The notes beneath the pieces are model-generated. The model was not told the origin of the DNA. It saw only the letters and a program-made list of their open reading frames with translations, and made no database searches. Shown in pieces: positions 35,821-44,010 of a stretch of 64,000 bases of DNA. A program made the translations under genes and the position numbers. Origin of the DNA: Paraburkholderia piptadeniae. GTDB taxonomy: Bacteria; Pseudomonadota; Gammaproteobacteria; Burkholderiales; Burkholderiaceae. How positions within the stretch are numbered: position 1 is the stretch's first letter; each line of letters starts with the position of its first letter. Location: contig NZ_CYGY02000024.1 in assembly GCF_900007165.1 (NCBI RefSeq), positions 62,301 to 126,300 of the forward strand. The letters are read 5' to 3'.

Positions 35821-36090
35821 TCTTGAGTCCTCTTGAGTAAGACGGTCGACACACAGATGCAGGGTTCGCGATCGCGCCGACAGCCGGAAAGGGTCTTCCG
35901 GCAAGCCCCGACGCCAGCCACTACAATGACAACTGAGTCAGCGACGATTCGGCCCTATAGCAAACTTGCGCGGCAAGCGTGCCAATGAGACAGGTTTTAG
36001 GCAATGCCGGCTAACAATTTCTTTCAATATTTCCGGCGTGTCGCGCATCCTTCGATCGCGCGCCGCGCCGAGCGTTCCCACGGAGACTCA

Positions 36091-37179
36091 ATGAGCATCG
36101 ATCGGGCTTTGATAGACGCGGCCCTCGCAGCCCTCACCGACCCCAACACGCAGCGTCCTTTCGCCGCGGCCAAAAGTTTCAAGAACGTCACCGTCGATGG
36201 TGCCGCGGTCAGCGTTGACGTGGTACTCGGCTATCCGGCCAGGCGCCAGTTCGACACGATCCGCGCGCTCGTCGCCGACGCGCTGAGCGGCGTGCCCGGT
36301 GTCGCCGAAGCGCGCGTGCAGGTGTCGCAGGACATCGCCGCGCATACCGTGCAGCGCGGCGTGAAACTGTTGCCCAACGTCAAGAACATCGTGGCCGTCG
36401 CGTCCGGCAAGGGCGGCGTCGGCAAGAGCACGACGGCCGTCAATCTGGCGCTGGCGCTCGCGAGCGAAGGCGCGTCGGTGGGTATCCTCGATGCCGACAT
36501 CTACGGCCCGTCGCTGCCGATGATGCTGGGCATCGAAGGCCGTCCCGAGTCGCCCGACGGCCAGTCGATGAACCCACTGGCGGGCCACGGCGTGCAGGCG
36601 AACTCGATCGGCTTCCTGATCGAGCAGGACAACCCGATGGTGTGGCGCGGCCCGATGGCCACGTCCGCGCTCGAGCAGTTGCTGCGGCAGACCAACTGGA
36701 AGGATCTCGACTATCTGATCGTCGACATGCCGCCGGGCACGGGCGACATTCAGTTGACGCTGTCGCAGCGCGTGCCCGTGACGGGCGCCGTGATCGTCAC
36801 GACGCCGCAGGACATCGCGCTGCTCGACGCGAAGAAGGGCTTGAAAATGTTCGAGAAAGTCGGCATTCCGATTCTCGGCATCGTCGAGAACATGGGCCTG
36901 CATATCTGCTCGAATTGCGGCCACGAGGAGCATATCTTCGGCTCGGGCGGCGCTGAGCGGATGTCGAAGGAATACGCCGTCGACGTGCTCGGCAGCCTGC
37001 CGCTCGACATCGCGATCCGCGAGCAGGCCGATTCGGGTCATCCGACGGTGGTCGCGGACCCGGATGGCCGCGTCGCCGAGATCTATCGGACGATTGCCCG
37101 CAAGGTCGCGATTCATATCGCCGAGCGTGCGCGCGACATGAGCTCGAAGTTTCCGACCATCGTCGTGCAGAACACGTAG
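36091..37179 (+). CDS. apbC: Iron-sulfur cluster carrier Mrp/ApbC
   Basis: A cytoplasmic MinD-family ATPase that carries and transfers Fe-S clusters. The 362-residue product has an N-terminal MIP18/DUF59 domain (about 1-85). The P-loop ASGKGGVGKSTTAVNLA follows, then GILDADIYGPSLPMMLG, VDMPPGTGDIQLTL, and the cluster-binding cysteine pair in HICSNCGHEE. The start at 36091 has GGAG 8 bases upstream, although the frame is open 29 codons earlier. It is divergent from the OmpA-like gene across 270 bases with no further feature recognised. Confidence 0.95.
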   Translation: MSIDRALIDAALAALTDPNTQRPFAAAKSFKNVTVDGAAVSVDVVLGYPARRQFDTIRALVADALSGVPGVAEARVQVSQDIAAHTVQRGVKLLPNVKNIVAVASGKGGVGKSTTAVNLALALASEGASVGILDADIYGPSLPMMLGIEGRPESPDGQSMNPLAGHGVQANSIGFLIEQDNPMVWRGPMATSALEQLLRQTNWKDLDYLIVDMPPGTGDIQLTLSQRVPVTGAVIVTTPQDIALLDAKKGLKMFEKVGIPILGIVENMGLHICSNCGHEEHIFGSGGAERMSKEYAVDVLGSLPLDIAIREQADSGHPTVVADPDGRVAEIYRTIARKVAIHIAERARDMSSKFPTIVVQNT

Positions 37180-37394
37180 GGCGCACCGCGCCGCCCGTTG
37201 CGCGATCGGGACGTCGCGCAACGGCGCGGATCGCGGCATGATCCGGCTGTGCCGGCCAGGCCAGTCGGCGAAACAGGTCTTCAGAAGGCGGATTGAAAGG
37301 GGTCTGAATGCGGGCCCGCTCGCGGTATCATGTCGGCTTCATCAGGTCCGGCAACGCGGTCGCGGGGACGGCCGGCGCTCGACAAGAGGATCGC

Positions 37395-37925
37395 ATGAGA
37401 AAACGAATCGGCGGCAAGGCGATCAAGACAAGCATCGTCCTGGCTGCGACCTGTCTCCTGTTATCGGGGTGCAGCTTCCTTAGGCCTCAAGAGAAACGCG
37501 CAGACGCGCAGTTGGTGCCGACGCTCGGCAACAACGCGCGCGGCATGGTCACGTTCATCGAGCACTCGGATGGCGTGCAGGTGACCTACAACCTGACGGG
37601 CCTGCCGCCGAACAGCGATCACGCGCTGCAGGTCCACGAACGCGGCGACTGCAATTCCGCCGACGGCTCGGGCGCGGGCGCCATATTCGCACCGGCGGCG
37701 GAGCGCCTGAAGATCGGCGCGCGCGTCGAAGGCGATCTCGGCAATATTCACGCGGACGCGGCGGGCGTGGCGGCGGGCTTCATCGTCGCGCCGGACGTAT
37801 CGCTCGACGGCGTGCGTTCGGTGATGCAGCGCGCCGTGCTGCTGCATCGCGACGCGTCCGATCCCTATGCGTATCCGCAGCACGGCGCCGGCCCCGCCAT
37901 CGCATGCGGGCTGATCCGCCCGTAA
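37395..37925 (+). CDS. SodC-like lipoprotein lacking most metal ligands
   Basis: A 176-residue Cu/Zn superoxide dismutase-fold lipoprotein. An AGAGGA site precedes the ATG, and the lipobox LLLSGC is near residue 25. The fold is recognisable from NLTGLPPNSDHALQVHERGD and the C-terminal AIACGLI with its conserved disulfide cysteines (C86, C171). Aligned by eye to SOD1, the copper ligand His46 is Gln79, the bridging His63 is Ile97, the zinc ligand His80 is Val/Glu, and Arg143 is Ala168. Only His81, His151 and Asp114 remain. Superoxide dismutation is therefore unlikely; a structural or binding role is possible. Confidence 0.8.
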   Translation: MRKRIGGKAIKTSIVLAATCLLLSGCSFLRPQEKRADAQLVPTLGNNARGMVTFIEHSDGVQVTYNLTGLPPNSDHALQVHERGDCNSADGSGAGAIFAPAAERLKIGARVEGDLGNIHADAAGVAAGFIVAPDVSLDGVRSVMQRAVLLHRDASDPYAYPQHGAGPAIACGLIRP

Positions 37926-38230
37926 CTTCCTGTCGTTCACCAGATGGGGGCGCGCATCGCCCGTCGTTGCGCCGCATCAGCCAATCGTTTGCGCAGCGCG
38001 TAAATCCATCGTTCTCCGTCCGTATTTCCTTGGTCATCCATCGGGCATTGTCCGCTGCCGTTTTTCGGCGAAAGCACGATGCAATGCGCGCGGGCGGACG
38101 CGATACACGCCGCATCGGGCATGCTTGCCGTGATCGCGTAAAATAAGCGCCTTTCGTCCGGCGGCGCGCGCTCCGTGAGCGGCGCGCGAGCGTCTGTCGG
38201 CCCGATACAACCCGTCAGCAGCGTTCACCT
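37926..38230. other. Intergenic region, no gene seen
   Basis: About 305 bases between the SodC-like gene and dcd. It presumably contains the dcd promoter (CGTAAAATAAGCG near 38136 is a weak -10 candidate). No ribosome binding site plus open frame, RNA or repeat recognised. Confidence 0.4.
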
Positions 38231-38800
38231 ATGAGCATCAAATCCGACAAGTGGATCCGGCGCATGGCCGAAGAGCACAAGATGATCGAGCCGTTCGCGC
38301 CGAATCAGGTGCGCGCGACGGAAGACGGTCGCAAGATCGTCAGCTATGGCACGTCGAGCTACGGCTACGACATTCGCTGTGCCGACGAATTCAAGATCTT
38401 CACGAACATCAACTCGACGATCGTCGATCCGAAGAACTTCGACGAGAAGTCGTTTGTCGATTTCAAGGGCGACGTCTGCATCATCCCGCCCAACTCGTTC
38501 GCGCTCGCCCGGACGGTCGAATATTTCCGCATTCCGCGCAGCGTGTTGACGGTGTGCCTCGGCAAATCGACGTACGCGCGTTGCGGCATCATCGTCAACG
38601 TGACGCCGTTCGAGCCGGAATGGGAAGGACACGTCACGCTCGAATTCTCAAATACGACACCATTGCCTGCGAAAATCTACGCGAATGAAGGCGTTGCGCA
38701 GGTGCTGTTCTTCGAAAGCGACGAGATTTGCGACGTATCCTACGCGGATCGCGGCGGCAAGTACCAAGGTCAGCATGGCGTGACGTTGCCGAAGACGTAA
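38231..38800 (+). CDS. dcd: dCTP deaminase
   Basis: Trimeric enzyme that deaminates dCTP to dUTP, supplying dUMP for thymidylate synthesis. The 189-residue product has the dUTPase-like fold with [20 protein letters not shown] at the start, [39 protein letters not shown] (catalytic Glu) and [14 protein letters not shown] at the end. It is followed by a strong terminator before the decarboxylase gene. Confidence 0.97.
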   Translation: MSIKSDKWIRRMAEEHKMIEPFAPNQVRATEDGRKIVSYGTSSYGYDIRCADEFKIFTNINSTIVDPKNFDEKSFVDFKGDVCIIPPNSFALARTVEYFRIPRSVLTVCLGKSTYARCGIIVNVTPFEPEWEGHVTLEFSNTTPLPAKIYANEGVAQVLFFESDEICDVSYADRGGKYQGQHGVTLPKT

Positions 38801-38834
38801 CGATAACGCGCATTGAATCACCAGCTATCCGGGT

Positions 38835-38864
38835 GACCGCTGCGCAGCAGCGGTCGTTCTTTTT
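38835..38864 (+). terminator. Terminator of dcd
   Basis: GACCGCTGC-GCA-GCAGCGGTC followed by GTTCTTTTT. It ends 12 bases before the next start codon, so it may also attenuate readthrough into the decarboxylase gene, whose GGAGAA ribosome binding site follows directly. Confidence 0.85.
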
Positions 38865-38876
38865 GGAGAATCGCCC

Positions 38877-41159
38877 ATGAAGTTTCGTTTTCCCGTCGTC
38901 ATCATCGACGAAGATTTCCGCTCCGAGAACATCTCCGGTTCCGGCATCCGGGCGCTTGCCGAGGCCATCGAGAAAGAAGGCGCGGAAGTGCTGGGTCTCA
39001 CGAGCTATGGCGATCTGACCTCCTTCGCGCAGCAGTCGAGCCGCGCGTCGTGCTTCATCCTGTCGATCGACGACGACGAGCTGCTGCCGTACGTCGAGAA
39101 CGGCGACGACCAGGTGCCCGAACTGGCGCCCGCGATCATCGACCTGCGCGCGTTCGTCGCCGCCGTGCGCCGCCGCAATGCGGACATCCCGATCTTCCTG
39201 TATGGCGAGACGCGCACGTCGCGCCATCTGCCGAACGACATCCTGCGCGAGCTGCACGGCTTCATCCACATGTTCGAGGACACGCCGGAGTTCGTCGCGC
39301 GCCACATCATCCGCGAGGCGAAGGTGTACCTGGATTCGCTCGCGCCGCCGTTCTTCAAGGAGCTGGTGCAGTACGCGGACGAAGGCTCGTACTCGTGGCA
39401 CTGCCCGGGCCACTCGGGCGGCGTCGCGTTCCTGAAGAATCCGCTGGGCCAGATGTTCCATCAGTTCTTCGGCGAGAACATGCTGCGCGCGGACGTCTGC
39501 AATGCCGTCGACGAACTCGGCCAGCTACTCGATCACACGGGCCCCGTTGCTGCTTCCGAGCGCAACGCGGCGCGCATCTTCAGCGCGGACCATCTGTTCT
39601 TCGTGACCAACGGCACGTCCACGTCCAACAAGATCGTCTGGCACGCGACCGTCGCGCCCGGCGACATCGTGCTCGTCGACCGCAACTGCCACAAGTCGAT
39701 CCTGCACGCGATCACGATGACGGGCGCGATCCCCGTGTTCCTCACGCCGACGCGCAATCACTTCGGCATCATCGGTCCGATTCCGCGCGACGAGTTCAAG
39801 CCGGAAAACATCCGCAAGAAGATCGAAGCGAATCCGTTCGCACGCGAAGCGCTCGCGAAGAACCCGAACCTCAAGCCGCGCATCCTGACGATCACGCAGA
39901 GCACGTATGACGGCGTGATCTACAACGTCGAGATGATCAAGGACCTGCTCGGCGACATGCTCGATACGCTGCACTTCGACGAAGCGTGGCTGCCGCACGC
40001 CGAGTTCCACGAGTTCTATCAGGACATGCATGCGATCGGCGCGGGCCGTCCGCGCACGGGCGCGCTCGTGTTCGCGACGCACTCGACGCACAAGCTGCTC
40101 GCGGGCATCTCGCAGGCCTCCCAGATCGTCGTGCAGGACTCCGAGAACAGCACGTTCGACCGCCACCGTTTCAACGAGGCGTATCTGATGCATACGTCGA
40201 CGAGCCCGCAGTACGCGATCATCGCGTCGTGCGACGTGGCCGCCGCGATGATGGAGCCGCCGGGCGGCACGGCGCTGGTCGAGGAATCGATCGCGGAAGC
40301 GCTCGACTTCCGCCGCGCGATGCGCAAGGTGGATGCCGAATACGGCGACGACTGGTTCTTCAAGGTCTGGGGCCCGGAAGAGCTCGCGGAAGAAGGCATC
40401 GGCTCGCGCGACGACTGGATGCTGCGCCCGAACGACCGCTGGCACGGCTTCGGCGAGCTTGCGGACGGCTTCAACATGCTCGACCCGATCAAGGCGACGA
40501 TCATCACGCCGGGCCTGGACGTGGACGGCGAATTCGGCGAGACGGGCATTCCCGCCGCGATCGTCACGAAGTACCTGGCCGAGCACGGCATCATTGTCGA
40601 GAAGACGGGCCTGTACTCGTTCTTCATCATGTTCACGATCGGCATCACGAAGGGCCGCTGGAACTCGATGGTCACGGAGCTTCAGCAGTTCAAGGACGAC
40701 TACGACAACAACCAGCCGCTGTGGCGCGTGTTGCCCGAGTTCGTCGCGCAGCATCCCGCGTACGAGCGCATCGGCCTGCGCGATCTGTGCGAGCAGATCC
40801 ACAGCGTCTATCGCGCGAACAACATCGCGCGCCTGACGACCGAGATGTACCTGTCGAGCATGGAGCCCGCGATGAAGCCGTCCGATGCGTTCGCGAAGCT
40901 CGCGCACCGCGAGATCGACCGTGTTCCTATCGACGAACTCGAAGGCCGCGTCACGTCGATCCTGTTGACGCCGTATCCGCCGGGCATTCCGCTGCTGATT
41001 CCGGGCGAGCGCTTCAACAAGACCATCGTCAGCTATTTGCGTTTCGCGCGCGAGTTCAACGAGCGCTTCCCGGGCTTCCACACGGATATCCACGGTCTCG
41101 TGGGCGAAACGATCAACGGGCGCATCGAGTATTTCGTCGATTGCGTGCGCGACTCGTGA
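38877..41159 (+). CDS. PLP-dependent arginine/lysine/ornithine decarboxylase
   Basis: A 760-residue fold type I (Orn/Lys/Arg decarboxylase major family) enzyme making a polyamine or diamine. It has the N-terminal response-regulator-like wing domain (VVIIDEDFRSENISGSGIRA). The PLP domain has SWHCPGHSGGVAF, FVTNGTSTSNKIV, HFDEAWLPHAEFH and the Schiff-base Lys406 in ATHSTHKLLAG. The C-terminal domain follows. Size fits the inducible-type decarboxylases (about 710-760). Arginine is the usual annotation in Burkholderiales, but substrate choice cannot be decided from the sequence. Starts right after a terminator with its own GGAGAA site. Confidence 0.92.
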   Translation: MKFRFPVVIIDEDFRSENISGSGIRALAEAIEKEGAEVLGLTSYGDLTSFAQQSSRASCFILSIDDDELLPYVENGDDQVPELAPAIIDLRAFVAAVRRRNADIPIFLYGETRTSRHLPNDILRELHGFIHMFEDTPEFVARHIIREAKVYLDSLAPPFFKELVQYADEGSYSWHCPGHSGGVAFLKNPLGQMFHQFFGENMLRADVCNAVDELGQLLDHTGPVAASERNAARIFSADHLFFVTNGTSTSNKIVWHATVAPGDIVLVDRNCHKSILHAITMTGAIPVFLTPTRNHFGIIGPIPRDEFKPENIRKKIEANPFAREALAKNPNLKPRILTITQSTYDGVIYNVEMIKDLLGDMLDTLHFDEAWLPHAEFHEFYQDMHAIGAGRPRTGALVFATHSTHKLLAGISQASQIVVQDSENSTFDRHRFNEAYLMHTSTSPQYAIIASCDVAAAMMEPPGGTALVEESIAEALDFRRAMRKVDAEYGDDWFFKVWGPEELAEEGIGSRDDWMLRPNDRWHGFGELADGFNMLDPIKATIITPGLDVDGEFGETGIPAAIVTKYLAEHGIIVEKTGLYSFFIMFTIGITKGRWNSMVTELQQFKDDYDNNQPLWRVLPEFVAQHPAYERIGLRDLCEQIHSVYRANNIARLTTEMYLSSMEPAMKPSDAFAKLAHREIDRVPIDELEGRVTSILLTPYPPGIPLLIPGERFNKTIVSYLRFAREFNERFPGFHTDIHGLVGETINGRIEYFVDCVRDS

Positions 41160-41161
41160 TC

Positions 41162-41899
41162 ATGAAGCAGGCACCGCGCTTCGGACTTCGGCGTCATGCG
41201 CGCGCGGCTGCATGCGCGGCGCTGCTGGGCGTGCTCGCGCCGCTCGCCGCGCTGACTTTCGCGCCCGCCGCGGCGCGCGCGGAAGCGGCAGCGGCCGACC
41301 CGATCGACGCATCGATGCGCGCGTGTCTCGCGCGCGCGGACATGTCGTCGGCGGCGGGGCAGGTGCATTGCACGGACACGGCGCGGCTCGCGTGGCAGGC
41401 GTCGATGGACCAGTCGTTCCAGCAGGTGCTCGCGAAGGTGCCCGACGCGCAGCGCAAGAAGTGGCAAGAGAGCCAGCGCCGCTGGCAGGCGTGGCGCGAC
41501 GCCGACGGCAAGCTGCTCACTGCCGTGCTCGCCACGACGCAGGGCACCTCGTATCAGATCGCCGGCGCGGACATGCAGTTGCAGCCCGTGCGCGACCGCG
41601 CGCTCGCGCTGCGCACCGTGGCGGCGAACGCGGGCAAGCAGGACCCGAAGACGCGCCCGCGCGCCTGTTCGTTCGACGCGCAGTGCGAGCACGCGATGTT
41701 CGATCTGAACCGCTATTACCGGCGTCTGCATGCGAAGCTGCCCGCGCACGCGCGCCCGACATTGACGCACGCGCAACGCGCGTGGAGCGCATATCGCGAC
41801 GCGACCGTTCCCCTGATGGACGCGCGCACGCAAATCGATATCATCGGCGCGCGCGTTGCGCTGCTGAAGCGCATGGGCGATACGGCCCGCAACGATTGA
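41162..41899 (+). CDS. Exported LprI-like (DUF1311) protein with two repeats
   Basis: A 245-residue secreted protein with a signal peptide ending near ARAEA (residue 42). It contains two DUF1311/LprI-type modules. The first is around residues 55-120 (CTDTARLAWQASMDQSFQQV, then KWQESQRRWQAWRDAD). The second is around 175-230 (CEHAMFDLNRYYRRL, then LTHAQRAWSAYRDA). LprI domains are four-helix modules found in lysozyme inhibitors; inhibition here is untested. The ATG lies 2 bases after the decarboxylase stop, so it is probably translated from the same mRNA. Confidence 0.75.
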   Translation: MKQAPRFGLRRHARAAACAALLGVLAPLAALTFAPAAARAEAAAADPIDASMRACLARADMSSAAGQVHCTDTARLAWQASMDQSFQQVLAKVPDAQRKKWQESQRRWQAWRDADGKLLTAVLATTQGTSYQIAGADMQLQPVRDRALALRTVAANAGKQDPKTRPRACSFDAQCEHAMFDLNRYYRRLHAKLPAHARPTLTHAQRAWSAYRDATVPLMDARTQIDIIGARVALLKRMGDTARND

Positions 41900-42190
41900 G
41901 CCGCGCTGTCGTCGCGTCGCATTTCTTCCAGTCTCCAGGTTGTTCGTCCGGCAGGCGCAATTGCGTTGCACCTGCCGACGTTTGCGCATGGCACGCGGCT
42001 TCGCGTGACATGCGCGCATCGTGACGACGCGCAAATCCCTTCATGCGTCGAATGACATTTTTTTAAAGTTGCAGGTGCAAGTGCCGGTATCTTTCGTCGC
42101 GCTATCAGAGCGACCGACGAAAGCGCGGCACACTGCCGCCCGATCCGGAAGGCCGCTCGAAGCGCGAGTCATTCTTTGAACGGGACCAAC
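41900..42190. other. Intergenic region upstream of the CsgG-type operon
   Basis: 291 bases. A 7-bp stem CGGCAGG/CCTGCCG at 41949-41977 with a weak T-run may end the LprI-like transcript. An AT-rich stretch TTTTTTTAAAG at 42058-42068 is a likely promoter zone for the downstream lipoprotein operon. No gene recognised. Confidence 0.4.
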
Positions 42191-42871
42191 ATGTTGAAGC
42201 CATTCACACCTTGCGCATTGATCGTCGCAGTATTGGCCGCCACGGCACTGGGCGGATGCGCGACCGAGGCGTCGCGCTCGCTGCCGACGCCCGAGGTCAG
42301 CAGTGCAAACGTGCCGCACGCCGGCAAGCCGGTGCCTGTCGCCGTCGGCAAGTTCGACAACCGCTCGAGCGACATGCGCGGCATCTTCTCCGACGGCGTC
42401 GACCGCGTCGGCAGCCAGGCGAAGACCCTGCTCGTCACGGCGTTGCAGCAGAGCCGCCGCTTCTCCGTGCTCGAGCGCGACAACCTGAGCGAAATCAGAC
42501 AGGAAGCGCAGATCGCCAACAAGGCGCAGCAGCTCAAGGGCGCCAACTATGTGATCACCGGCGACGTGACCGAGTTCGGTCGAAAGGAAGTCGGCGATCA
42601 GCAACTGTTCGGCATTCTGGGGCGTGGCAAGAGCCAGGTTGCCTACGCGAAGGTCAGCCTGAACATCGTCGATACGACCACGTCGGAAGTGATCGCCTCC
42701 AGCGAGGGCGAGGGCGAATACAGCCTGTCGAACCGCGAGATCATCGGCTTTGGCGGCACGGCGTCGTACGACTCGACGCTCAACGGCAAGGTGCTCGATC
42801 TCGCGATCAAGGAAGCCGTTAATCACCTCGCCGAACAGGTCGACGCAGGCGCGCTACAGGCTGCGAAGTAA
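42191..42871 (+). CDS. CsgG/HfaB-family lipoprotein
   Basis: A 226-residue outer-membrane lipoprotein related to CsgG, the curli export pore, and to HfaB. The signal peptide ends in the lipobox ALGGC (Cys20). The CsgG domain shows PVAVGKFDNRSSDMRGI, LVTALQQSRRFSVLERDNL, GANYVITGDVTEFGRK and AKVSLNIVDTTTSEVIASSEGE. It heads a three-gene lipoprotein operon with DUF4810 and DUF799 members. True curli genes (csgA/B/E/F) are absent, so this is a CsgG-like component of another, poorly characterised envelope system. Confidence 0.9.
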   Translation: MLKPFTPCALIVAVLAATALGGCATEASRSLPTPEVSSANVPHAGKPVPVAVGKFDNRSSDMRGIFSDGVDRVGSQAKTLLVTALQQSRRFSVLERDNLSEIRQEAQIANKAQQLKGANYVITGDVTEFGRKEVGDQQLFGILGRGKSQVAYAKVSLNIVDTTTSEVIASSEGEGEYSLSNREIIGFGGTASYDSTLNGKVLDLAIKEAVNHLAEQVDAGALQAAK

Positions 42872-42897
42872 CACCATCCATCACGATCAACAAGAAC

Positions 42898-43266
42898 ATG
42901 TCGAAGCGATTCAATTGGCGGACCGGCTTTGCGCTGCCGGCCGCGGCGGCGTGCGCGCTACTGTCCGCGTGCGCGAGCACGACGAACAGCCCCGCGCTCT
43001 ATCAATGGGACGGCTATCAGCCGCAAGTCTACGAGTACTTCAAGGCGCAGAAGAGTCCGCTCGAGCAGATCGATGCACTCGAAAAAGCACGTCAGCAGAT
43101 TCTCGCGAAGGGCGCATCGGTTCCGCCGGGCTTCCGTGCGCATCTCGGGATGCTGTACGCGAGCGTCGGCAAGAGTCAGGAAGCGAAGCAGGAGCTGCTC
43201 GCCGAGAAGCAGTCGTTTCCCGAGTCGTCGACGTACATGGACTTTCTGCTGAGCAAATTCCAATGA
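42898..43266 (+). CDS. DUF4810 lipoprotein
   Basis: A 122-residue lipoprotein: signal peptide with lipobox ALLSAC (Cys25), then the DUF4810 core LYQWDGYQPQVYEYFKAQKS and a short helical repeat resembling a single TPR (VPPGFRAHLGMLYASVGKSQEAKQEL, described here in two parts: VPPGFRAHLGMLY, ASVGKSQEAKQEL). No function is proven. It is the middle gene between the CsgG-like and DUF799 lipoproteins, overlapping the latter by ATGA. Confidence 0.88.
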   Translation: MSKRFNWRTGFALPAAAACALLSACASTTNSPALYQWDGYQPQVYEYFKAQKSPLEQIDALEKARQQILAKGASVPPGFRAHLGMLYASVGKSQEAKQELLAEKQSFPESSTYMDFLLSKFQ

Positions 43267-43946
43267 CCATGAAGCGCTTCTTTTCGTTCAGGCTGTTCGC
43301 CGCGCTGTCCGTGCTCTTCACATTGACGGCATGCGTCGCCCACGCGCCCCGTCAGGCGGACTACACCGCGTTCCGCAACAGCAAGCCGAGGACGATTCTC
43401 GTGCTGCCTCCCGTCAACAACACATCGGATGTGAGCGCCACGTACGGCATGCTGTCGCAGATGACGATGCCGCTCGCCGAGGGCGGCTATTACGTGGTGC
43501 CCGTCGTCGAGATGGAAGAGACGTTCAGGCACAACGGCCTGACCACGCCGAACGACATCCAGAACGTCGCGCCCGACAAGCTGCGCAGCGTCTTCGGCGC
43601 CGATGCGGCGCTGTACACGACGATCACGCAGTACGGTTCGAAGTTCATGATTGTCGACAGCACGACGGCCGTAACAGCCGGCGCGAAGCTCGTCGACCTG
43701 CGCTCGGGCGACACGCTCTGGCAAGGCACGGCAAGCGCGACGGGCAAGGAACTGGGCAACAACTTCAGTGTGAATACGGGTGGCCTGATCGGCGCAATGG
43801 TGCAGGCGGCCGTCAAGCAGGTCGCGCATTCGCTGGCGGACGAATCGCATGATGTCGCCGGACTGACGAGCCGCAAGCTGCTGTCGAGCGGCGGCGCGAA
43901 CGGCCTGTTGTATGGTCCGCGTTCGCCGAAGTACGGCACGGACTGA
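43263..43946 (+). CDS. DUF799 (GNA1162-like) lipoprotein
   Basis: A 227-residue lipoprotein of the DUF799 family, which includes meningococcal antigen GNA1162; that protein has a fold related to periplasmic nucleotide- or TolB-like alpha/beta domains. Signal peptide with lipobox LTAC (Cys21), then the family segments RTILVLPPVNNTSDVSATYG, LAEGGYYVVPVVEM and FGADAALYTTITQYGS. The start at 43263 overlaps the DUF4810 stop (ATGA); a second ATG two codons later is an equally good choice. Last gene of the trio, followed by a strong hairpin. Confidence 0.88.
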   Translation: MTMKRFFSFRLFAALSVLFTLTACVAHAPRQADYTAFRNSKPRTILVLPPVNNTSDVSATYGMLSQMTMPLAEGGYYVVPVVEMEETFRHNGLTTPNDIQNVAPDKLRSVFGADAALYTTITQYGSKFMIVDSTTAVTAGAKLVDLRSGDTLWQGTASATGKELGNNFSVNTGGLIGAMVQAAVKQVAHSLADESHDVAGLTSRKLLSSGGANGLLYGPRSPKYGTD

Positions 43947-43959
43947 TCTTGTCATGACG

Positions 43960-43992
43960 AACGCGCGCCGGATGTGGCCGGCGCGCGTTTCA
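43960..43992. terminator. Hairpin terminator between the DUF799 and bestrophin genes
   Basis: Perfect 12-bp stem AACGCGCGCCGG/CCGGCGCGCGTT with a 6-nt loop between convergent genes; the T-run is short on both sides. Confidence 0.7.
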
Positions 43993-44010
43993 CGGACGCA
44001 TGCTCGCGCG

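Noticed and set aside
37395..37925. Decaying sodC pseudogene
   Set aside because: Frame, lipobox, ribosome binding site and disulfide cysteines are intact, so it is more likely a functional diverged protein.
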